Below are positions 26,676 through 33,292 of a DNA stretch of 60,207 bases, piece by piece. The position numbers and the translations under genes were made by a program. The stretch is from Gammaproteobacteria bacterium (GTDB lineage: Bacteria > Pseudomonadota > Gammaproteobacteria > Acidiferrobacterales > Sulfurifustaceae): positions 1 through 60,207 of the forward strand of contig JAOTWF010000008.1 of the NCBI GenBank assembly GCA_029863005.1, written 5' to 3'. The notes under the pieces were generated by a model. That model was not told the DNA's origin, ran no database searches, and saw only the letters and a program-made list of their open reading frames with translations. Within the stretch, counting starts at the first letter, position 1, and each line of letters starts with the position of its first letter.

Positions 26676-28256
26676 TCATTGGCTGCGCTTTTTCTGCTTA
26701 TGCTGGTCATAGCGAAAGCGCCAGTAATGAACCAGCGCTTTCAAATTGGAAATCCACAGGGCGAGCCTTCCAATGGTCCTGTGCGGGTTAATGGGTTCAG
26801 ATAACAACTCCGGCCAAGCCTTCTGAATGGCGCGTTGAAATAGAAGATAGTTAGGGTCTCTCCGGTAACGCTCGTCTACGCCAAGGAGTGTCGCGAATAC
26901 CTGGCGACAATTGTAAGGCGTAAAATTTTCACGCCAGGCAATATCGAATTCAAGTGTCGTCATCGCCAGCCAGTTTCCATAATCCTGCTCCCACTCTAAC
27001 AGGTCGAGCAGCTTGACGTGGTTCTGTTGACCGGCATCCGCCAGCCATTCCCGGAAATGTTCGACAAGAAACGGATGCGTTGATCCATATTCAAGCCACG
27101 CCAGGAGTTCTGGCGTGAACCGTACATGGTCGGCATGAGGAAGCTTTCGGCGGAATGCGCAACGTCCCACCTCGGCGCCGCTGCCCGTAAGCACCGCCTT
27201 GGTGCGGCCAAAGTGATTGAGGATCGCCTCCGCATCGTGTCCGTAGTGGTCGTGCGCCAGATAAACGTTTCGTTTGAACGTCAAACTGAACTCGGGTGTC
27301 ATGGTCGATGTCGCGTGGACCACCTCGTGCGGTAGTCCGAGTTGCTTGAGCAGCCGTGCGGGAACATCAATATCCGGGAAATGATCGGGCATTCTTCCCT
27401 GTCGTAAAGTCATAATGCAAACAAGATTTGATACCTCTCTTGCGGTCGCGAGCATCAGTCGGCTATCGAAACCGGCAGTCAGCGAAAGTGCAATGTCAAA
27501 ACGTGCCGCCGCCGCACGGATCTGGCCGGACATCAGGGTGCAAACGCGGTCGATGGCTATTTCGGGAGTCAGGGACTCCAGGGGAGCTGATGGCCAGAAG
27601 CGAGCGCTTTTTCCCGTGCTGAGATTGAGCCAGTGATTTGGCAGCAAGTGCCGGAGGCCTTTGAACGTTGATGCCGCGGCAGGAAACCGGGCCTCAAATG
27701 TCCGACGGAAAGTCTGTGTGTCCAGGTAATCCAGCGCAGTTTCATCTGGTGTAAGCGACAACATCTCGCTGGCAATTCCCGCCTGCGACATGACCCACAT
27801 GGTGCCCAAAACAACTGGATCGGTATAAAAGGCCTGACGTTGTCCCAGGGCATCGTGGAAGAGAAATGATTCTTCTGCGCTTGTGGCGACCAGCAGCCAG
27901 CGCCCGCCGAACCGATTTGTCGCCTCGATTAGGGCATCACGGCTCGTGAAGTGGTGAAGAAGTGCTCGCACAATATCTTCGTTGGTCGTATCCGGAGTGA
28001 GAGGATCCAGGAGGTGCCCGATCAGCGTCAACTCACGGTTGCCATCCTTCACCTGGGTACAGGCGAGGTCGGGATGGGCGGTGAGTTTCAGTCCTTTCCC
28101 GACGGTGATCCGCTGCCAGTCTGCCAGCTGATCGGCAAACGCCGGACCCAGGATAAACTGGTTGAAATAACGATCCCTTCCCGGTGGACGGCGTGATAAG
28201 TTATCCTGGATTTCCTGAGAACGAACAAGGTGCGCATTAAGGTTGATACTTGGCAT
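26676..28256 (-). CDS. Asparagine-synthetase-like ATP-dependent ligase lacking the glutaminase cysteine
   Basis: The 526-residue protein has the layout of the asparagine synthetase superfamily. An N-terminal degenerate amidotransferase-like domain includes FLFHDALGQRQAFYTD at about 131-146. The C-terminal adenylating domain has SLTAGFDSR (258-266) in place of the SGGLDSS pyrophosphate loop and LTGSGAEVGR (356-365) in place of the GDGADE block. The product begins MPSIN, so the Cys2 nucleophile of class II amidotransferases is absent. Family relatives that lost glutaminase include lasso-peptide cyclases and beta-lactam synthetase, which form intramolecular amide bonds. It is divergent from a tiny repeat-peptide gene and from a full asnB. 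The ATG at 28256 has no clear ribosome-binding site. Confidence 0.75.
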   Translation of the reverse strand: MPSINLNAHLVRSQEIQDNLSRRPPGRDRYFNQFILGPAFADQLADWQRITVGKGLKLTAHPDLACTQVKDGNRELTLIGHLLDPLTPDTTNEDIVRALLHHFTSRDALIEATNRFGGRWLLVATSAEESFLFHDALGQRQAFYTDPVVLGTMWVMSQAGIASEMLSLTPDETALDYLDTQTFRRTFEARFPAAASTFKGLRHLLPNHWLNLSTGKSARFWPSAPLESLTPEIAIDRVCTLMSGQIRAAAARFDIALSLTAGFDSRLMLATAREVSNLVCIMTLRQGRMPDHFPDIDVPARLLKQLGLPHEVVHATSTMTPEFSLTFKRNVYLAHDHYGHDAEAILNHFGRTKAVLTGSGAEVGRCAFRRKLPHADHVRFTPELLAWLEYGSTHPFLVEHFREWLADAGQQNHVKLLDLLEWEQDYGNWLAMTTLEFDIAWRENFTPYNCRQVFATLLGVDERYRRDPNYLLFQRAIQKAWPELLSEPINPHRTIGRLALWISNLKALVHYWRFRYDQHKQKKRSQ

Positions 28257-28426
28257 GGCGGTTAGATGATTATGAATAGAGTCATAACTCGTATGCGCAC
28301 AGTTAGATATGGAGTGAAATTGTTTGTATCGAATGTAAATAAAAGTATTTGAATTTCTTGCTAACCAGCGCAAAATTGCATAAGTCTTTATTTTACGAGT
28401 GTTTAGGCGGTATTCGATAGCTGCCG

Positions 28427-28432
28427 TATAGT
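28427..28432 (+). promoter_or_regulatory. Candidate -10 element for the peptide gene
   Basis: TATAGT lies about 120 bases before the peptide start, with only a poor -35 match (TAGGCG, 17 bases upstream). It would place the transcript start near 28439. Weak support. Confidence 0.3.
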
Positions 28433-28442
28433 GTCAGTTGCC

Positions 28443-28553
28443 ATGACCCGCGGCCGGGAGGAGGGTGAAAGCTAAGGACAACCGGTCGAAAGGGCTGTAG
28501 CAGCCGGCAACTCAACGGATGGTTAAGCAATAACTGAAATGGAGGTAGGCACC
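28443..28553 (+). ncRNA. Possible structured 5' leader of the repeat-peptide gene
   Basis: The 111 bases before the peptide ATG contain several complementary segments. GGCTG/CAGCC (28493-28505) forms a hairpin with loop TAG. GGCCGG (28452-28457) can pair with CCGGTC (28482-28487), enclosing a purine-rich stretch. GTTA/TAAC (28522-28534) stands just upstream of the GGAGG site. No known riboswitch consensus was recognised. It could be an untranslated regulator or simply a long leader. Confidence 0.35.
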
Positions 28554-28631
28554 ATGCGAAATATCTTTATTGGTGGTGGCGGACAAACCGATCCGCGCAT
28601 TGGTGGTGGCGGACAGACTGACACGATATAG
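28554..28631 (+). CDS. 25-residue tandem-repeat peptide, candidate modified-peptide precursor
   Basis: An ATG preceded by GGAGG (28541-28545, eight bases away) opens a 25-codon frame. After MRNIF it encodes IGGGGQTDPR (residues 6-15) and IGGGGQTDTI (16-25), then TAG. The eight shared codons of the two units differ at three positions, all third bases (CAA/CAG, ACC/ACT, GAT/GAC), with no amino-acid change. That is good evidence the peptide sequence is under selection and not a chance frame. It lies between two asparagine-synthetase-family genes and is followed by a hairpin and terminator. It has no hydrophobic stretch, signal peptide or double-Gly cleavage motif of the usual kind. Function unknown. 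Confidence 0.65.
   Translation: MRNIFIGGGGQTDPRIGGGGQTDTI
28569..28628 (+). repeat. Two tandem 30-base units inside the peptide gene
   Basis: Unit 1 is 28569-28598 and unit 2 is 28599-28628. The first 24 bases match except for three synonymous third-position changes; the last two codons diverge (Pro-Arg against Thr-Ile). Confidence 0.85.
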
Positions 28632-28650
28632 TTGACTAGCCACTTGTGTG

Positions 28651-28678
28651 ATCGGTAACGGTATTCATCGTTACCGAT
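28651..28678. promoter_or_regulatory. Perfect 10-base inverted repeat between peptide gene and asnB
   Basis: ATCGGTAACG and CGTTACCGAT flank an eight-base loop. There is no T-tract after it, so it is not itself a terminator. It may be a protein-binding operator or a stabilising 3' hairpin of the peptide transcript. Confidence 0.5.
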
Positions 28679-28702
28679 GGTGTATGTGATATTTCTAACC
28701 TA

Positions 28703-28739
28703 ATGGCCCCTAGCTGTTCGCGGCTGGGGGCCATTTTTT
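28703..28739 (+). terminator. Strong intrinsic terminator or attenuator just before asnB
   Basis: A 12-pair stem (ATGGCCCC with GGGGCCAT, extended by TAGC/GCTG with one wobble) and an eight-base loop are followed by six T residues. It ends 16 bases before the asnB start, so any transcript entering asnB from upstream must read through it. Confidence 0.85.
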
Positions 28740-28755
28740 AATTGCATCCATTATT

Positions 28756-30669
28756 ATGTGCGGCATTGTAGGTCACTTCAGTCGTAACAGTACTGTTGAA
28801 GTTTCGGTATTGGATTCCATGCTGGATAAGATTGCACACCGCGGTCCAGATGATCGCGGTACCTGGGCTCAGGGGTCGGTTGGACTTGGCCACGCACGCC
28901 TGAGCATTCTGGACCTGAGCAACCTTGGCCATCAGCCGATGGTCACGGCCGACGGCCAGGGAATCATTGCCTACAATGGAGAGGTCTACAATTTCCAGGC
29001 ACTGCGCCATCGCCTGGAAGAATCGGGAATACGCTTTCGCAGCCATACGGACACAGAGGTAGTGCTCTACGCATTGCACCATTGGGGGCCAGAGCAATGT
29101 GTCGCGCAGTTTAATGGAATGTTCGCCTTCGCTTATTACGACAAGCGCGATCAAACGCTCTGGCTGGGAAGGGATCGGTTAGGCATCAAGCCGTTGTATG
29201 TAGCCCGAACCGGCACCAGCCTTGTGTTCGGCTCGGAAATCAAGGCAGTTTTGAGACACCCAGAGGTGGTAGGCCGTCCGGATATGCACGCACTCGTCAC
29301 TCAGATCGTCTACGAGCGGCTCGACGGGACATGGACGCCATTTGAAAAGATAGAGTCGTTATTGCCCGGAACGCTCCTCAAAATCAATGGCAACGACCAG
29401 ACAATTAATTATTTTGACCTGCTGCGCGATCTACAACCGCAACGCATTCTGGATGGCACCAACGAAGACTTTTCGATGCAACTTCAGCGCTTCGAGGAGC
29501 GCTTAGACGCCAGTGTGGGCATGCATTTGCTCAGCGACGCGCCACTTGCAACCATGTGCAGTGGTGGACTCGACTCCAGCCTAATTACTGCCTTTGCCAA
29601 GGATCACAAGCCGGACATCGTTGCCTACATAGCAGACATTGAGGGCGTGCAAGAATCCGAGGTTGAGCGCGCGCAGAGCGTTTGCAAACATCTGGATGTT
29701 GAGTTGCGCCCGGTAACAGTTAATTTGGAGAACTACTATCGGTTATGGCCGCAGGCGGTGTATGCGAATGACCAGCCCAATAATTTTTCGCAGAATATTG
29801 CTGAATTGGTAGTGGCAGAAAAGATTCAGGAAGATGGATTCAAGGTCGTGCTCACTGGCGATGGGGCCGATGAGTTATTTGGAGGTTATCAATGGTATGT
29901 GATCGCGTACAAAATGTGGCGGCGACGCAGACTGCACGCCAAATGGATTCATGACAATCGGTTCTTTCGATTTCTGGGACGTTTCCACCCGCGACTGGCG
30001 CCAATAGACCTGGACGCTTTGGCCGAGTCGCCATTTACACCTATTGCGCTGCTTGGTGATCAGGGCATGACTGGGCGGCAGACATGCGCAATGGATGGCG
30101 CCAAACGGCAGTTACGAAGTGCGGCGCTGTTCCACAAATTGCAACCATTGCCGCTGCATGAGGAACGTGCTTTTTTGGCCAGATCCTTTGCGGATTTCTA
30201 CGTCCATCTCGGAGAAGCCCTGCGCAGCAATGATCGTATGGCGATGTGGCGTTCCGTAGAGGCACGGGTGCCCTTTCTTGAAAATGAGTTGATCGATTTC
30301 GGAATCCATCTGCCGTACAAGGCGAAATACCACCGCGGCAATGTCAAGCGATTAATCACGGCACTTGCCATGAAGCGCTTGCCGCATAATGTGGTGCGGC
30401 TGCCCAAAATTGGTTTCATGGTTTCCGAATACATGTGGCAAGGCATGGCCGATTTTCTAAAGAATGGCATGGTTGCGGAGTTATTGAAGTGGGGTCGAGC
30501 AGATCAACCTGAAATTCTGCGCCTAATTCAGACCCAGCCGTACTTCGTGTTCCGTCTGTTGTGTTCTGAAATCTGGGCCCGAATTTACTTTGGAGGCGAG
30601 TCGCTAGAACAGTTGAGTGATGCGTTGTTACGACAGAGGCGGCTTGCCAGCTCGAATACAATTAACTGA
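28756..30669 (+). CDS. asnB: Glutamine-hydrolysing asparagine synthetase
   Basis: The 637-residue enzyme makes asparagine or an analogous amide using ATP and glutamine. Cys2 of MCGIVGHFS is the glutaminase nucleophile. AYNGEVYN (about 72-79) and TDTEVV (98-103) complete the glutamine site. SGGLDSS (269-275) is the pyrophosphate loop, and LTGDGADELFGGY and SVEARVPFLE follow. All catalytic motifs are intact, unlike in the divergent relative. No ribosome-binding site precedes the ATG, and a terminator ends 16 bases upstream, so expression is probably controlled by read-through or initiation nearby. Whether its substrate is free aspartate or a peptide or sugar intermediate cannot be told. Confidence 0.88.
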   Translation: MCGIVGHFSRNSTVEVSVLDSMLDKIAHRGPDDRGTWAQGSVGLGHARLSILDLSNLGHQPMVTADGQGIIAYNGEVYNFQALRHRLEESGIRFRSHTDTEVVLYALHHWGPEQCVAQFNGMFAFAYYDKRDQTLWLGRDRLGIKPLYVARTGTSLVFGSEIKAVLRHPEVVGRPDMHALVTQIVYERLDGTWTPFEKIESLLPGTLLKINGNDQTINYFDLLRDLQPQRILDGTNEDFSMQLQRFEERLDASVGMHLLSDAPLATMCSGGLDSSLITAFAKDHKPDIVAYIADIEGVQESEVERAQSVCKHLDVELRPVTVNLENYYRLWPQAVYANDQPNNFSQNIAELVVAEKIQEDGFKVVLTGDGADELFGGYQWYVIAYKMWRRRRLHAKWIHDNRFFRFLGRFHPRLAPIDLDALAESPFTPIALLGDQGMTGRQTCAMDGAKRQLRSAALFHKLQPLPLHEERAFLARSFADFYVHLGEALRSNDRMAMWRSVEARVPFLENELIDFGIHLPYKAKYHRGNVKRLITALAMKRLPHNVVRLPKIGFMVSEYMWQGMADFLKNGMVAELLKWGRADQPEILRLIQTQPYFVFRLLCSEIWARIYFGGESLEQLSDALLRQRRLASSNTIN

Positions 30670-30765
30670 TTCTGCTTGCCATTCAGCCTTCCTTAAGGGA
30701 AGTTAAACCTTATCAACATATTCTGTCTCTCTACCCATGGTAACAATTGTAGTGTTGTTGGATTC

Positions 30766-31083
30766 TTAGAAAGTCCTGTCTGATTTCTTGGACCGAGACT
30801 TCGATTGAATCTTCATCTCGGTCGGATTTAACTCACCGAGTGCCTCCAACGCGCCGGGGGTTGGATTCGGTTTCGCTCGACAGACTCCCGCCAAGTCTTG
30901 TGACGCCAGTCCAGGACCGCAGGGTGAAATCACAGGTGGGCTGACAAGTCTGGCGGATGGAGTACTCTCTAAACCTTGTTTACCGCGTTCGTGTTCCTTG
31001 ACGGGCCCGGTTACTAAGCGAGCGATACCAAAGGCGATAAGCGCCAGCAACGCCACTCCGAGAAAAATAATAAATTTTTTCAT
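30766..31083 (-). CDS. Small membrane-anchored protein, unknown
   Basis: From the ATG at 31083 the product is 105 residues: MKKF, a transmembrane helix (about 4-24), then a polar tail with CGPGLASQDLAGVC (two cysteines) and a basic end (SKSRSKKSDRTF). The longer frame runs into the tRNA gene and is rejected. The ribosome-binding site is weak. No family recognised. Confidence 0.45.
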   Translation of the reverse strand: MKKFIIFLGVALLALIAFGIARLVTGPVKEHERGKQGLESTPSARLVSPPVISPCGPGLASQDLAGVCRAKPNPTPGALEALGELNPTEMKIQSKSRSKKSDRTF

Positions 31084-31175
31084 CGAAGCTGACCCGGTGA
31101 CCATCTTGGTATTATTTTGTAGCAAAACGGGAAAGGGCGCATCGGCAGAACTGCTACAACCCTTAAAGAAGAAAT

Positions 31176-31251
31176 TGGCTCCCCGGGACGGACTCGAACC
31201 GCCGACCCGGTGATTAACAGTCACCTGCTCTACCGACTGAGCTACCGGGGA
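31176..31251 (-). tRNA. tRNA-Asn (anticodon GTT)
   Basis: A full cloverleaf of 76 bases reads on the minus strand: acceptor stem TCCCCGG/CCGGGGA, D-loop AGCTCAGTCGGTAGAGC, anticodon stem GGTGA/TCACC with loop CTGTTAA, T-arm with GGTTCGAGTCC, and encoded CCA (31176-31178). The anticodon lies at 31216-31218. Confidence 0.96.
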
Positions 31252-31307
31252 ATTGTCGGAAGGGCGCGTATGTTATGGCGGAAGGCGCACAGGGTCAAGG
31301 TAAGTGG

Positions 31308-31898
31308 TCAGGAACAGCTCAACGAACCCCCGCTCGAGTTAACGGAGGAAACGCGCGCGCGCCCGGTTCCCAACAAAATAACGGCCTTCGCCTTGGTCGC
31401 TCCACGCTCATCGCAGAAGGTAAACGTCCCATTCTGTTTTGTTGAACCATCGGCCTCAAAAGTGACCCATCGCCCAGTCCCCGGCCCCCAGGCGCTGAAT
31501 TTTATAGTATTGAGATTTGTTGCTTGCTCAATACGCAAGATAGGTTCATCCGGGTCGAGACCTCCATTGCCGTTTGTATCGGAAAACATGACCCATCCAT
31601 TTTTCCAGTCGCGTATTGCTTGGCATTCACCACTTGTGGTGCCCGGGCAAATCGTGATGGGCGTAGCCCGTTTGATGGCTTCGCTGCGGGCCAAGCTTAG
31701 ATTCCCCATGAGTTGATTTACTATGTTTGTCGTGCGCGTTGCCTGGAGCAATTCCGCCATACTGACGGCACCAACCCCGAGTACACCTACAACAGCGGAG
31801 GTGATAATGAGGTCATAAAGGGAAAAACCGGTTTGACGACAGCGCCAAACGGAGGGATGCGCCACACACTGACAGCTCGGATAGGGATTATTCATCAT
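31308..31898 (-). CDS. GspH/FimT-family pseudopilin
   Basis: The 196-residue protein has an unusually long 23-residue leader and then the prepilin peptidase site TG|FSLYDLIITSAVVGVLGVGAVSM, followed by NLSLARSEAIKRATPITICP, the GspH/FimT block. The C-terminal domain is strand-rich (GWVMFSDTNGNGGLDPDE, GTFTFCDERG). Minor pseudopilins start type IV pilus assembly or secretion pseudopili. The fifth mature residue is Asp in place of the near-universal Glu. No other pilus genes are in the window, so it is an orphan here. The ATG at 31895 is an alternative start. Confidence 0.8.
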   Translation of the reverse strand: MMNNPYPSCQCVAHPSVWRCRQTGFSLYDLIITSAVVGVLGVGAVSMAELLQATRTTNIVNQLMGNLSLARSEAIKRATPITICPGTTSGECQAIRDWKNGWVMFSDTNGNGGLDPDEPILRIEQATNLNTIKFSAWGPGTGRWVTFEADGSTKQNGTFTFCDERGATKAKAVILLGTGRARVSSVNSSGGSLSCS

Positions 31899-32024
31899 TC
31901 CATCTCTTTTATTATTTCTTTTTTATGAAAGCCATATGAGGCGGTGATCCAGTATGCCCCGGCTTTTTCCGGTGAAAGTATGCCTCGGCAATCATAAATT
32001 GCAATGCCGGGACTGGAGTGCGGG

Positions 32025-33221
32025 TTAACTTACGGTGCCAAAAAGATTTTCCAGACGATCAAGTGCCTTGTTGAGCGTTTTCATGGAAGTGGCGTACGAC
32101 AGTCGCAAATAACCTTCGGCGCCGAAGGCCGAACCCGGCACCAGCGCCACTTCAGCCATATTAAGTATGTACTCCGCCAAGTCTGAATCGTTTTTCACTC
32201 CATCCATCGAAGCGATGGCTTTGCTGAAATCCGGAAACGCATAAAATGTTCCCTGTGATGGCAGGCAGCGAACGCCACGAATCCGGTTTAAACGACTGAC
32301 GACCTGGTCATGCCGTTCCTTGAATGCACGCACCATGGTTTCGATACAAGTCTGATCGCCATTCAGTGCGGCTTCCGCAGCCACTTGGGAGATCGAGGTC
32401 GGGTTTGAAGTGCTCTGGGACTGGATCTTACGCATGGCTGTGATCAGGGCCTTGGGCCCGGCGGCGTAGCCAATACGCCAGCCAGTCATGGCATAGACCT
32501 TCGATACGCCGTTCAGGACGATTGTGCGGTCCTTGAGCTCTGGACAGGCATTGAGAATGTTGCAGAAGGGTTCATCGGCCCACAGGATATGTTCGTACAT
32601 GTCATCCGTGGCAATCAGCACATGCGGGTGCTTAAGAAGCACCTCGCCGAGCGCTTCCAGTTCTGCGCGCGTGTAGGCGGCCCCCGTCGGGTTGGAAGGG
32701 CTGTTGAGCACCAGCATCCGTGTCTTGCGGGTGATCGTGCGCACCAGTTGTTCCGGGCGGATCTTGAATGCCTGGTCGATGCTGGCCGATATGGAAATGG
32801 GGTTGGCGTCGGCCAGAAGCACCATGTCGGGATAGGACACCCAGTACGGCGCCGGGATAATGACTTCATCACCGTTATCGAGCAGCGCCTGCGCCAGATT
32901 GAAAAAGCTCTGCTTACCACCGACCGAAACCAGAATTTCCTCAGGCGCGTAGTCGAGGTCGTTGTCACGCTTAAATTTGGAAATGACCGCCTGCTTAAGC
33001 GAAGCGGTGCCGTCGACCGCCGTGTATTTGGTGAAACCCTCGCGAATGGCGCGGATAGCCGCCTCTTTGACATGTTCCGGTGTGTCAAAGTCGGGCTCCC
33101 CCGCACCCAGCCCGATGACATCCTTCCCCTGAGCTCTAAGTTCCCGGGCACGGTTGGTCACGGCAAGAGTGGGAGAAGGCTTGATGCGGTTGACGCGGTT
33201 TGAAAGGCGGATAGTGGTCAA
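32025..33221 (-). CDS. Aspartate aminotransferase (class I, PLP)
   Basis: The 398-residue enzyme interconverts aspartate and oxaloacetate. GLGAGEPDFDTPEHVKEAAIRAI, the NPTGAAYT turn, the PLP-lysine motif GVSKVYAMTGWRIGY, and the C-terminal RLSYATS with the carboxylate-binding Arg identify the AspC/AatA (1-gamma) type. It starts at TTG after a GAGGAAA site. It is divergent from uvrB, a pairing found in other gammaproteobacteria. Its product feeds asparagine synthesis by the nearby asnB. Confidence 0.9.
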   Translation of the reverse strand: MTTIRLSNRVNRIKPSPTLAVTNRARELRAQGKDVIGLGAGEPDFDTPEHVKEAAIRAIREGFTKYTAVDGTASLKQAVISKFKRDNDLDYAPEEILVSVGGKQSFFNLAQALLDNGDEVIIPAPYWVSYPDMVLLADANPISISASIDQAFKIRPEQLVRTITRKTRMLVLNSPSNPTGAAYTRAELEALGEVLLKHPHVLIATDDMYEHILWADEPFCNILNACPELKDRTIVLNGVSKVYAMTGWRIGYAAGPKALITAMRKIQSQSTSNPTSISQVAAEAALNGDQTCIETMVRAFKERHDQVVSRLNRIRGVRCLPSQGTFYAFPDFSKAIASMDGVKNDSDLAEYILNMAEVALVPGSAFGAEGYLRLSYATSMKTLNKALDRLENLFGTVS

Positions 33222-33292
33222 CGTTTCCTCGTGAATTCAAAATTTGAAAAACGCGGTAATATACCCTCATGTCAGCTGAAAAACGATAGCAC

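Noticed and set aside
28443-28475. Ten-codon upstream frame before the peptide gene
   Set aside because: ATG without ribosome-binding site; leaderless translation cannot be judged from one sequence.
28554-28631. Peptide gene as a classical biosynthetic leader peptide of asnB attenuation
   Set aside because: It contains no run of asparagine or glutamine codons (one Asn, two Gln), and the repeat conservation at the protein level suggests a product; attenuation by the terminator alone stays possible.
28554-28631. Standard lasso-peptide cluster
   Set aside because: Leader too short and no RRE/protease B gene seen; only the ring spacing and an AsnB-like enzyme fit.
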